Origin: BCD1 sp965230565
GTDB lineage: Bacteria; Bacteroidota; Bacteroidia; Chitinophagales; Saprospiraceae
Assembly: GCA_965230565.1 (NCBI GenBank)
Contig: CBDDLH010000015.1
Span: 496,001-560,000, forward strand
Direction: 5' to 3'
DNA length: 64,000 nucleotides
Position 1 is the first letter of the stretch, and each line of letters begins with the position of its first letter. Under the pieces are notes generated by a model. That model saw only the letters and a list, made by a program, of their open reading frames with translations, did not search any database and was not told the DNA's origin. The position numbers were made by a program, and so were the translations under genes. This document shows, piece by piece, positions 27,301 to 34,430 of the stretch.

Positions 27301-28066
27301 AGCCCAAAGGCTCTATAATGATGCCCGGAGCATGCTTCGCCAAATCATCGATGAAAAATGGTTAACGGCCAAAGCAGTGATAGGTCTGTTTCCTGCACAG
27401 CAAAATCAACCGGATAGCATAGATATTTTCAAAGATGAATCCAGGAAAGAAAAACTTTTCACAGGGCAACATCTGCGTCAGCAATTGAAAAAAGCTCCAG
27501 GCTTGCCGAATTTCTCTCTGAGTGACTTCATCGCTCCTGCTTTCAGCGGTAAAAAAGATCACATTGGTGCATTTGCTGTCACAGCGGGAATTGGTATTGA
27601 AGAACACATTCAACGCTTTGAAAAAGAACACGACGACTATCATATCATCCTGCTCAAGGCCCTGGCAGATCGATTGGCAGAAGCACTTGCCGAGCGTATG
27701 CACGAGCGTGTCAGAAAGGAATTCTGGGGTTATGCAACTGAAGAATCTTTTGATAATGATGCATTGATCAAGGAAAAATATCGCGGTATTCGTCCGGCTC
27801 CCGGGTACCCTGCCTGTCCGGAACATACTGAGAAGTACATGCTTTGGCAATTATTGGATGTTGAAAAAAATACCGGCATCCGTCTGACGGAAAGCTTTGC
27901 CATGTATCCGGCCGCCTCGGTGAGCGGGTGGTATTTTGCACACCCGGAGGCCAAATATTTCGGACTTGGAAAAATCAGCAAAGATCAGGTGAAAGACTAT
28001 TCCCAGCGTAAGAATATGTCCGTTGAGGAAGCAGAGCGTTGGCTGGCACCCGTTTTAAATTATTAG
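24392..28066 (+). CDS. metH: Cobalamin-dependent methionine synthase
   Basis: 1224 aa, full four-module enzyme. Module 1 (1-330) binds zinc and homocysteine: LDGAMGTMIQQ, the Cys in LNCALGA, and GGCCGTTPEHI. Module 2 (about 345-630) binds methyltetrahydrofolate: NFVNIGERTNVTGSRKF, LDVNMDEAM. Module 3 (about 650-900) binds B12, with KGDVHDIGKNIVGVVL containing the lower-ligand His (about 755). Module 4 (about 910-1224) is the SAM-dependent reactivation domain with RPAPGYPACPEH and MYPAASVSG. It makes methionine from homocysteine and regenerates tetrahydrofolate in the cytoplasm. It is monocistronic. The stop codon touches a MITE-like element. Confidence 0.98.
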   Translation: MYNIKDILKDRILVLDGAMGTMIQQYQLTEQDFRGERFADFPMDIKGNNDILSITQPQIIEAIHKEYLKAGADIIETNTFAGTRMAQADYKMEAYVYELNLEAAKIAKKAATEYTAINPDKPRFVAGAMGPTNVTASLSPDVNDPGYRAVSFDELKDAYYEQAKGLMDGGSDILLVETIFDTLNAKAALFAIDQLFEDTGRKLPIMVSGTITDASGRTLSGQTVEAFWISISHMDLLSVGLNCALGAKEMRPYIAALSKIANCYLSAYPNAGLPNEFGEYDQTPEIMQGYIRDFAGSGFVNIIGGCCGTTPEHIKAMAEGVKGLEPRKIPEVAGYTMLSGLEPLIMRPDSNFVNIGERTNVTGSRKFARLILSENYGEALSVAQHQVEGGAQILDVNMDEAMLDSEEAMKNFLNLMMSEPEIAKLPIMIDSSKWSVIEAGLKCVQGKCVVNSISLKEGENEFIRQAKLVKRYGAAAIVMAFDEKGQADTIKRKVEICVRAYHILTEKVGFKPQDIIFDPNIFAVATGIEEHNEYAINFIEATRQIKAKCPGAKISGGVSNISFSFRGNNPVREAMHSAFLFHAIQAGMDMGIVNAGMIEIYEDIPKALLESVENVLFNKTPDATEQLVKMAESTKGTGGRQVQKDLSWREATVEERLSHALVKGITEYIEDDTEEARQKLNDPLAVIEGPLMDGMNVVGDLFGSGKMFLPQVVKSARVMKKSVAYLTPFIEESKKASGSRSRGKVLLATVKGDVHDIGKNIVGVVLGCNNYEIIDMGVMVPTQNILSKALEESVDIIGLSGLITPSLEEMVNVAAEMERQSIDIPLVIGGATTSKTHTAVKIAPNYSGPAIHVLDASRSVGVINSLLSNQENKATFVEKISTDYERIRKSHTNRKAKKVYLTIEQARANAFQTDWENYDPPVPVETGIKVFDHYSIEELTEYIDWTPFFSTWQLAGKFPAILEDKIVGEEAQRLYNDARSMLRQIIDEKWLTAKAVIGLFPAQQNQPDSIDIFKDESRKEKLFTGQHLRQQLKKAPGLPNFSLSDFIAPAFSGKKDHIGAFAVTAGIGIEEHIQRFEKEHDDYHIILLKALADRLAEALAERMHERVRKEFWGYATEESFDNDALIKEKYRGIRPAPGYPACPEHTEKYMLWQLLDVEKNTGIRLTESFAMYPAASVSGWYFAHPEAKYFGLGKISKDQVKDYSQRKNMSVEEAERWLAPVLNY

Positions 28067-28257
28067 AATTTGAGGGCGTCTCATAAGTAGCATTTCAAAA
28101 AACAGCAAAGAATATTATTCTAAATTATGGCAAAAATAGAACCTGCCTTTGCCGGCATGCAGCCACAGATTAAACTGATCTAAAAGATATAAGCTGATTT
28201 GTTTGTCTTAGTCTGGTAGTCGATACTTCTAATTTACTTATGAGACGCCCTCAAATT
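28067..28257. mobile_element. MITE-like element with 23-bp perfect terminal inverted repeats
   Basis: A 191-bp segment bounded by perfect 23-base inverted repeats (28067-28089 and 28235-28257), which contain GAGGGCGTCTCATAAGTA. AATT at both ends could be a target duplication or part of the repeats. It starts one base after the metH stop codon and ends 5 bp before the next gene's stop. Inside, an 18-codon reading frame at 28127-28183 (MAKIEPAFAGMQPQIKLI) looks like a cut-off protein start, possibly of a transposase. GTCTC-rich ends are common among insertion sequences, so an internally deleted IS is the likely origin. Confidence 0.65.
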
Positions 28258-28262
28258 ACAAC

Positions 28263-29774
28263 CTATTTCACAGCCTTTCCTACGAGTGGTTGCTGCTTGG
28301 TTGGTCCAAAGAATACATTGAATTCCCGATCCATTATCATTTCATTTCCGTTGAAGTTTACTTTAGCTGTAATTCCATATGGTGTTTCATAGAGGTAAAA
28401 CATCAAAAGAAGTGTACCATTCGCGTCCCATCCTGCAGAGGTAGCTACGGACTGTCTGCCTACCTGAGGAAAATCGAAGTAACCTTTTCGATACTCCCCG
28501 ATACCTAGGGGAATTTCATAATTATCCCCCATTGTGTTGAAAGTGATCGACCTTTCCTTTTTGGTCATATTAAAAACAATGCTTTTCAGGCCCCAGTCAT
28601 TTCCTTCCAGGACATAGGTCACTCCCGAGATCTCTTTTGCCAGGGATGAAGACGCCTGCCCTTCCGCCGGATGGAGTTTCAGACTGGCCGTCTTCTCCTG
28701 AAGCTTCAAAAAGGAGGCATCATCCTGCTTTAGGGGCTTATCATTAAATGCAGGTAACAAATGTTCCCAGGCGAGGTTCATTATGGCCTGCATATCCCTC
28801 GAGCCTGAAGTGATGGCCAGGACAGCATCCTGTTCGGGCATAACAATGCAATATTGGCCAAAGGCCCCATCTCCTCGATAAAGACCGTGACGACACATCC
28901 AGAACTGGTAGCCATACCCCTGTTCCCAATCGCTATCGGGATTGCTGCCGTTAGAGGTCTGGAAAGAAGTGGCTTCCTCTACCCAGTCTTCCGGAACGAG
29001 CTGGACACCATTCCATTTTCCTTTCTGAAGGAGAAGCTGCCCAAATTTGGCGATGTCCTCCGTTGTCAGATACAACCCCCATCCACCGAAGTCGATGCCG
29101 TTAGCATTTTGCTCCCATTTTGGTTTTTTAATATCCAGAGGTTCGAAGAGTCTGGGCATCAGGTAATCCCTGAGACGCTCTCCCGTTACTTTGGTGATAA
29201 TGGCTGAAAGCATAAATGTTGCCATACTGTTGTAAACAAAGTGAGTACCTGGTTTGTGCTCCACTTCCGCAGAAAGGAACCCTTTCACCCAGCTTTCGGG
29301 GTTTTGTATGGTCGCCAAACGGGGTTCCTGGTTATGTCCGCTATTCATTTTCAACAGATCCCTGATACGCATCGCTTTTAAATTTGGAGAGATGCTGTCC
29401 GGGGTTTCTTCCGGAAAAAAGCTGATAACCTGATCATCAATAGACAGCAAGCCTTCCGCCTGGGCTATGCCGATAGCAGTGGACGCAAAACTTTTGCTCA
29501 GAGAATATAACATGTGAGGAGTTGCTGCATCATACGGATGCCACCAGCCACTCGCTACTTGCTTACCATGACGCAGCATGTAAAAACTATGCAGATCATT
29601 CGGTCTTTCCTTTTCTGCAGCGTTAATAAAATCAAGAATTGCCTGTGAAGAGATACCAAGCGTTTCTGGTGTAACATTGCCTTTTACTTCGGTATTTTTT
29701 TGAGCAAGAACCTGGCAGCTAATAAGTTCTAATATTATCACCAGAAGAAATGCAGGATAAAAAGATTTCATCAT
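28263..29774 (-). CDS. Beta-lactamase-family serine hydrolase (class C/esterase type), exported
   Basis: About 503 aa from the ATG at 29774; a longer frame from TTG at 29813 is unlikely because the signal peptide begins at this ATG (MMKSFYPAFLLVIILELISC ... VLAQ). The beta-lactamase fold has the SxxK nucleophile motif SLSKSFAS, the YxN motif VYNSMATF, and the late GYGYQFWM ... GQYCIVMP block. The C-terminal about 120 residues form a beta domain often seen after this fold. Such proteins are esterases or D-Ala-D-Ala peptidases rather than true beta-lactamases. Single gene, substrate unknown. Confidence 0.88.
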   Translation of the reverse strand: MMKSFYPAFLLVIILELISCQVLAQKNTEVKGNVTPETLGISSQAILDFINAAEKERPNDLHSFYMLRHGKQVASGWWHPYDAATPHMLYSLSKSFASTAIGIAQAEGLLSIDDQVISFFPEETPDSISPNLKAMRIRDLLKMNSGHNQEPRLATIQNPESWVKGFLSAEVEHKPGTHFVYNSMATFMLSAIITKVTGERLRDYLMPRLFEPLDIKKPKWEQNANGIDFGGWGLYLTTEDIAKFGQLLLQKGKWNGVQLVPEDWVEEATSFQTSNGSNPDSDWEQGYGYQFWMCRHGLYRGDGAFGQYCIVMPEQDAVLAITSGSRDMQAIMNLAWEHLLPAFNDKPLKQDDASFLKLQEKTASLKLHPAEGQASSSLAKEISGVTYVLEGNDWGLKSIVFNMTKKERSITFNTMGDNYEIPLGIGEYRKGYFDFPQVGRQSVATSAGWDANGTLLLMFYLYETPYGITAKVNFNGNEMIMDREFNVFFGPTKQQPLVGKAVK

Positions 29775-30178
29775 TAGATAGGTTTTGGTTGTAATAACTA
29801 GACAATTGACCAATCAATTGCAATTCAACAAATTGTCATCTTTTTCTAACCAGGAGCGGTCAGCAAAGGATATTCCCCAAATTACAAAAAATCAAACCAA
29901 AACAATTTCACCCTTCCCTTTTTTCTGCCCAAGCCGTTCATAACCGGTTAAAATCGAAAGTAACCGGCTAATCTCCGACTAATTCAAAAGCTATATTGCA
30001 AATTTGAGTAAAAAACCGGAGCAAGAGTTTAAATGATGAATGATGCTATTATGTTTATAAACAGGTGGTATTCTATTGGCAAATCATTCTTACCAGCAAA
30101 AATTTAATCCGATCGTAATCCTGTGGAATGAATTCGGCAGGTACGGGGTTTTTTCGTATTTTTCCAAAAATTTGAACA
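29775..30178. other. Divergent intergenic region, nothing recognised
   Basis: About 400 bp between divergent genes. AT-rich, with no clear TAnnTTTG box (TATTTTTC near 30153 is one base off) and no hairpin worth reporting. Confidence 0.5.
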
Positions 30179-30922
30179 ATGGCAAACATCGGCAGCATAC
30201 TTTTCCTCGATATTGAAACCGTTTCCGGAAAAGCGACTTATGGTGAACTGAATGAAACCTTTCAGGAGCTTTGGAAATTAAAATCCCGAAGCGTTCTTCG
30301 TAAATACGACGAGCCCATTACAGATGAAGAAGCAACAGAAGCCTATACCGACCGGGCCGGGATCTTTGCAGAATTTGGAAAGATCATATGCATTTCCGTT
30401 GGGTTGGTTTACAGGGATAAAGAAAGTAAGAAACTATCTGTGCGGCTAAAATCTTTTGCAGATGATGATGAAAAGCAATTGCTTAAAGACTTTTCAGAAT
30501 TGCTCAATCAACACTACAACAACCCTGCTAAACACGGCCTTTGCGGTCACAATATCAAAGAATTTGATGTGCCATATATTTGTCGACGTATGCTGATCAA
30601 TCAACTCCCTCTTCCAGCCATGCTGGATATTGCCGGCAAGAAACCCTGGGAAACCAAACACCTCATCGACACCCTCGAATTCTGGAAATTCGGTGATTAT
30701 AAAAATTATACCTCTCTGAAATTACTGGCTGCTGTTTTCGGATTCCCTTCTCCAAAGGACGATATTGACGGCAGTGAAGTAGGACGTGTGTATTGGGAGG
30801 AAAAAGATCTAAAACGCATTGCAAAGTATTGTGAAAAAGATGTCCTCGCAACGGTGCAGCTTTATCTGAAATATAAGCTCATGCCTTTGCTGGAGGATGA
30901 TAATATTTTGTTTGTGGAATAG
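30179..30922 (+). CDS. Predicted 3'-5' exonuclease (PolB-like DEDDy domain)
   Basis: 247 aa. Exo I motif LFLDIETVSG (residues 7-16, acidic DxE), Exo II GHNIKEFDVPYICRR, and Exo III YCEKDVLATVQLYLKY, giving the DEDDy set. There is no polymerase domain, so this is the stand-alone PolB-exonuclease-like family. The internal block KHLIDTLEFWKFGDYKNYTSL fits that family. It probably trims DNA 3' ends in repair or replication. Confidence 0.92.
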   Translation: MANIGSILFLDIETVSGKATYGELNETFQELWKLKSRSVLRKYDEPITDEEATEAYTDRAGIFAEFGKIICISVGLVYRDKESKKLSVRLKSFADDDEKQLLKDFSELLNQHYNNPAKHGLCGHNIKEFDVPYICRRMLINQLPLPAMLDIAGKKPWETKHLIDTLEFWKFGDYKNYTSLKLLAAVFGFPSPKDDIDGSEVGRVYWEEKDLKRIAKYCEKDVLATVQLYLKYKLMPLLEDDNILFVE

Positions 30923-30927
30923 AAGAT

Positions 30928-30962
30928 GTTGCGGGTTGCGAGATACGGGTTACGGGTTTCAT
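30928..30962. repeat. Degenerate 7-bp tandem tract, GTTnCGG family
   Basis: Five in-register heptamers: GTTGCGG, GTTGCGA, GATACGG, GTTACGG, GTTTCAT, starting 6 bp after the exonuclease stop. Confidence 0.75.
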
Positions 30963-31039
30963 TTTGTTTCAGGAGTTTCAAATTGTTTCAAATAAGTTCC
31001 AAACTTACCTCTGTGAACACTGTGCCTACTCAGTGCTCT

Positions 31040-31065
31040 CCCAACCTTAGGTACGGGACAGGCTC
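31040..31065. repeat. CCC-hairpin-ACGGGA repeat, diverged copy
   Basis: CCCA, then hairpin ACCTTAGGT, then ACGGGACAGGCTC. It sits inside a short CTCTGTG-rich tract, which resumes as CTGTGG. Related to the copies at 45811 and 45856. Confidence 0.4.
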
Positions 31066-31096
31066 TGTGGTTAAAAAAATTACTTTATTCTTAACA

Positions 31097-31714
31097 ATGA
31101 ATCTTTCCGAGCTTAAACAAGAATTACAAAACATTGACATCTACCTGCTGGATCAAATTCTGAAGGGAAGGTATGATCTGAATCATAAGATCCTGGATGC
31201 CGGATGTGGTGGAGGACGAAATTTGTTTTGGCTTGCCAAAAACGGGTATGATGTTTATGCGATTGATGCAAAGCAAGAAGCTTTGGAGTCATTAATGCAA
31301 ACAGCAAAAAACCTTGAAATTGGCATTAATCCTGACCGGATTAAATTGGGAGGGCTCCAAAACCTTGAGTACGATTCAGGATTTTTCGACCACATCATTT
31401 GTAGTGCCGTTTTACATTTTGCCAAAAGTCATGAAGATTTTGAACTGATGTTCTCAGAGTTGGTGAGGGTTCTGAAACCGGGTGGCAGTCTTTTCATCAG
31501 AATGACCTCCAATATCGGGATTGAAAAACAGGTTATGGAAATCAAATCCGGTGTTCATAATATCCCTGACGGTTCTATCCGATACTTACTGACTAAAAAC
31601 AAACTGTCAGAAATAATGCATCAACATCGCCTTTCATTTTTAGAACCGTTGAAGACTGTCAATGTTAATGATGTAAGATGCATGAGCACCTTGATGCTTC
31701 AAAAGAAGCCTTGA
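31097..31714 (+). CDS. Class I SAM-dependent methyltransferase
   Basis: 205 aa from the ATG at 31097. The frame is open from 30926, but those codons are repeat-derived intergenic sequence. Motif I is ILDAGCGGGRNLFWLAKNGYDVYAID (about 32-57), with the acidic residue after the second strand (AIDAKQEALESL); post-I and motif II are DSGFFDHIICSAVLHF. A VLKPGGSLFIRM strand closes the Rossmann fold. It resembles TehB-like small-molecule methyltransferases, substrate unknown. Its stop codon abuts that of the convergent MBL gene (31714/31715). Confidence 0.88.
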   Translation: MNLSELKQELQNIDIYLLDQILKGRYDLNHKILDAGCGGGRNLFWLAKNGYDVYAIDAKQEALESLMQTAKNLEIGINPDRIKLGGLQNLEYDSGFFDHIICSAVLHFAKSHEDFELMFSELVRVLKPGGSLFIRMTSNIGIEKQVMEIKSGVHNIPDGSIRYLLTKNKLSEIMHQHRLSFLEPLKTVNVNDVRCMSTLMLQKKP

Positions 31715-32680
31715 TTACATTTGCAACACCATTAATTCTTCAGCAACTTTAAAACCTTCTTTCAACACATGTTCCCGTTCAGGGGTCTTTCGAATAACAG
31801 GGTTGGTGTGGTTAAAATGAATAAAATGTACTTTGGCTTTTTCCTGCTCAGACAAGTCCCGGAACTTTTGCATACTCTCTTCGATGAATGGATGGGGGAT
31901 CTCACTCATATCCCGGCCGGGAATCTCCCCGTTTTTATAAAAAGTAGCATCCAAAAATGCCAGGTCTACATTTTTCACCTCCTCAACAATATCCCTTTCC
32001 CAAACTTCCCATTTATTGATATCAGGAATGAATAAAACTGATTGAACAGGGCCTTCAATACGATAACCTACAGTTTCTGAAAACTCATCACGGTGAGGAA
32101 CCAAAAAAGGGGTGACTTTATAATTGTCATTTAGAACAATGGTAGAGTCTGCACTGAGAGGATGCAAATCAATATTATTCAACGCTATCAATTGACTCCA
32201 CGGACCATTATTTTCCAGAAATCGTTTCATTTTCGGCATGGCATAAACCGGAACACCAGGGGCACCCATCACTTCCCGCCCTAAGTGCATTAACCCGGTA
32301 TAATGACCAATGTGGGCATGGGTGAGAAATATACCATCCAACTCAATCCCGGGAGCAAGCAGATTTTTCATCTGGAATTTAAAATCAGGCGAAGCATCAA
32401 ACATCCAGGCTTGTCCGGATGCTTTATCCACAATGCCCAGGCAACTGGTATATCGTTCTTTTTCCCGGCCTTCCCAAAAAGGTTGGCAACAGACTTTGTT
32501 ACAACCTGCCTGAGGATATCCGGCATCCTGGGCAATACCCAGAACAATCAGATAGGCTCCAGCATTACTATCAATGGGTTCCATTTCTTTAGTCCCCCCA
32601 TTTTCCACCTCAGGGGAAGATTCACAATTTGTAAGGCAAAACCCCAGCGATATGAATAAAAGCATCCTTATTAAACCCAT
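31715..32680 (-). CDS. PqqB-like metallo-beta-lactamase-fold lipoprotein
   Basis: 321 aa. Lipoprotein signal with lipobox CLTNC (MGLIRMLLFISLGFCLTNCE). The MBL-fold zinc motif is FLTHAHIGHYTGL. The opening VLGIAQDAGYPQAGCNKVCC is characteristic of PqqB-type proteins, which have an extra Cys cluster. No other pqq genes are present, and the protein is exported, so a role in PQQ synthesis is unlikely; a periplasmic phosphodiesterase-like hydrolase is more plausible. It follows the DUF1015 gene by 44 bp. Confidence 0.88.
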   Translation of the reverse strand: MGLIRMLLFISLGFCLTNCESSPEVENGGTKEMEPIDSNAGAYLIVLGIAQDAGYPQAGCNKVCCQPFWEGREKERYTSCLGIVDKASGQAWMFDASPDFKFQMKNLLAPGIELDGIFLTHAHIGHYTGLMHLGREVMGAPGVPVYAMPKMKRFLENNGPWSQLIALNNIDLHPLSADSTIVLNDNYKVTPFLVPHRDEFSETVGYRIEGPVQSVLFIPDINKWEVWERDIVEEVKNVDLAFLDATFYKNGEIPGRDMSEIPHPFIEESMQKFRDLSEQEKAKVHFIHFNHTNPVIRKTPEREHVLKEGFKVAEELMVLQM

Positions 32681-32724
32681 GACATTTGAGTTTTTAATAT
32701 CATCAATTTGATCACCTGCCTCGT

Positions 32725-33861
32725 TTATATTTTTGAAACTACTTTTGACTTATCGTAATACTCCTTAACGATCAGCCCGTTTTTCAACCGTGGCTCAAAC
32801 CAGGTTGATTTGGGAGGCAATACCTTATCTTCATCCGCTATCAGGATCAATTCTTCCAGGATCAGCGGGTGCAGGCAGAAACCAACCGAATGATCATCTC
32901 TGTTTACTTTTGCAGTAATTGGTTCGAGTCCTTTAGGTCCTTCCACGTATTCGACTCTTTCATCATTCCGGATGTCTTCCATTTTCAGAATACCTTTGAG
33001 CACTTTCTCATTGAGCAGCATAGTATCCAGAATTACTCTTTGATCTTTGTATTCAGCCAATACGTGCCGTCTCCACCGCAGCCTGAACCACTCTTTACGC
33101 AAATACATGGTAAGTTCATGCTTTTGAGTAGGTTTACCCCCTTGATCCATAGGTTCAATATCAAAAACCTGGGACAACAATGCCATAAATTTGGCCATAC
33201 TGATAGTCTCCAAATTGTGAACTACCCTATTGTAATCATGACACTCCAATTCACTTACCGGGAAGAATGTACAGAGCGTCTTATCATGCTTGTGCTTGTT
33301 TGGATTGTTTTTTGCACGTTCGTATAGCAGCTTGGTTGCTGCAATCCGGTGGTGTCCGTCGGCGATATATGTCTGTGGAATATCCAGAAAAATATTTTGC
33401 AAGAACTCAATATCTTCCTCCTTTCGTATGGCCCAAAATCTATGGACTTCAGGAGGATCATCAAATTCCATTTCAAATTCAGGGTTTCCTTTTTCGATAT
33501 AGCCCTGTAACCACTTATCCAAAGCATCGACATTCCTGTATATGAGGACCAGTGGTTTGACGGCAGTTTTTCGTCTTAATAACAACTGCACATGCAACTG
33601 TTCGGAAGCTGGCAGTGTGTTTTCGTGTTTTTTTATTTTCCCCTGGATATAATCTTCCACATCTACACAACAGGTCAAACCAACAAATGCATGTCGTTTG
33701 GTATCGATTTGATAAATGTACATACCCGTTGGTTTTCTCTCATTAAAAAAACCACTTAACACATATTCAGGGTATTCAAATTTGACAGATTCAAAAAAAG
33801 AATCGGCCGACGAAATGTAATCTTTATTTGGAAATATTGCTGAGAAAGGGCGTATATGCAT
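32725..33861 (-). CDS. DUF1015 family protein
   Basis: 378 aa, normal family length. Diagnostic blocks: IRPFSAIFP at the start, a central YIADGHHRIAATKLLYER (the family's DGHHR motif), ELECHDYNRVVHNL and the C-terminal FCLHPLILEELILIADEDKVLPPKSTWFEPRLKNGLI. Cytoplasmic. The DGHHR core resembles ParB/Srx-like nucleotide-dependent folds, and family members in other bacteria often lie near D-3-phosphoglycerate dehydrogenase and serine metabolism genes, which are absent here. Its function is not established. Confidence 0.92.
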   Translation of the reverse strand: MHIRPFSAIFPNKDYISSADSFFESVKFEYPEYVLSGFFNERKPTGMYIYQIDTKRHAFVGLTCCVDVEDYIQGKIKKHENTLPASEQLHVQLLLRRKTAVKPLVLIYRNVDALDKWLQGYIEKGNPEFEMEFDDPPEVHRFWAIRKEEDIEFLQNIFLDIPQTYIADGHHRIAATKLLYERAKNNPNKHKHDKTLCTFFPVSELECHDYNRVVHNLETISMAKFMALLSQVFDIEPMDQGGKPTQKHELTMYLRKEWFRLRWRRHVLAEYKDQRVILDTMLLNEKVLKGILKMEDIRNDERVEYVEGPKGLEPITAKVNRDDHSVGFCLHPLILEELILIADEDKVLPPKSTWFEPRLKNGLIVKEYYDKSKVVSKI

Positions 33862-34036
33862 GATAGAAATTTTGTGTCTAATATAAGATTTAAAAGGCTA
33901 AATAAGAAGAAAATTTTCCGAAATCGGCAGGCCTTTTTGTGAGATAAAGCCATGAAATTTACTGCAAACTTCAGGATGGCAGGTAAGTGGTTTTTAAACT
34001 ATTACAGGAAACGCAGTTACAAAATAAGAATGGCCT

Positions 34037-34151
34037 AAAAAAAGAAAAGCGTGGAAGCCAAAGGCACCACACTTTTCGGAAATAAAACTAAACCCCAGTT
34101 ATATTTTGAGTTTGCCTTGAAGTCTACCCCAAGGCAGCTCTGAATATTTGT
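34037..34151 (-). ncRNA. Small RNA candidate (about 115 nt), divergent from metG
   Basis: Exact promoter on the minus strand: TTTG (34186-34189), N20, TACTTTTG (34158-34165), start near 34151. A strong first hairpin spans 34108-34140 (GCCTTG/CAAGGC within GAG/CTC). An intrinsic terminator has arms 34044-34054 and 34067-34077, an inner GCC/GGC helix and seven T's on the minus strand (34037-34043). The one non-Watson-Crick pair in the terminator is G.U on the minus strand but A.C on the plus strand, which favours minus-strand transcription. There is no good ORF inside. Not recognised as a known class. Confidence 0.6.
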
Positions 34152-34399
34152 TTTTTACAAAAGTAATATCTTTTTTAAGATAATGCAAATCTAATTCTTG
34201 CAGAGAATTCCGAAACATTGAAGAGATTCGGTTTTTGCAGTGATACTCTTTTGCATTTGTATGTGAGAAAAACGGCTTGTTTTGGATTATATTGCCACAG
34301 ATGGAATTTTTTTTCAAAAAAAATACTTGTTAAATAACTTCAGGGTTCAAAAGTTAAAATTTATCCACCTTGCAGGTACTGTAGCTTTTTAATTTACCG

Positions 34400-34407
34400 T
34401 ACCTTCG
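34400..34407 (+). promoter_or_regulatory. Likely -7 box of metG
   Basis: TACCTTCG, one base off TAnnTTTG, lies 23 bp before the metG ATG. Confidence 0.4.
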
Positions 34408-34430
34408 CGGTCATCAGAAAACGAAGAAAA

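Larger units (their letters stand above)
33862..34430. other. Divergent region holding a small RNA gene and the metG promoter
   Basis: 569 bp without a credible protein gene. A minus-strand frame around 34099-34317 begins at a TTG inside A/T-rich sequence and is better explained by the small RNA at 34037-34151. Confidence 0.55.

Noticed and set aside
28263..29774. Antibiotic-resistance beta-lactamase
   Set aside because: The SxxK/YxN fold is shared by many esterases and peptidases; the length and C-terminal domain fit the general serine-hydrolase group.
30926..31096. 57-codon N-terminal extension of the methyltransferase
   Set aside because: Translates heptamer repeats and the CCC-hairpin repeat; the conserved fold starts after the ATG at 31097.
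34099..34317. 72-aa minus-strand frame upstream of metG
   Set aside because: Starts at TTG in a poly-A/T run, unlikely composition, and covers the promoter and body of the small RNA candidate, which has better support.
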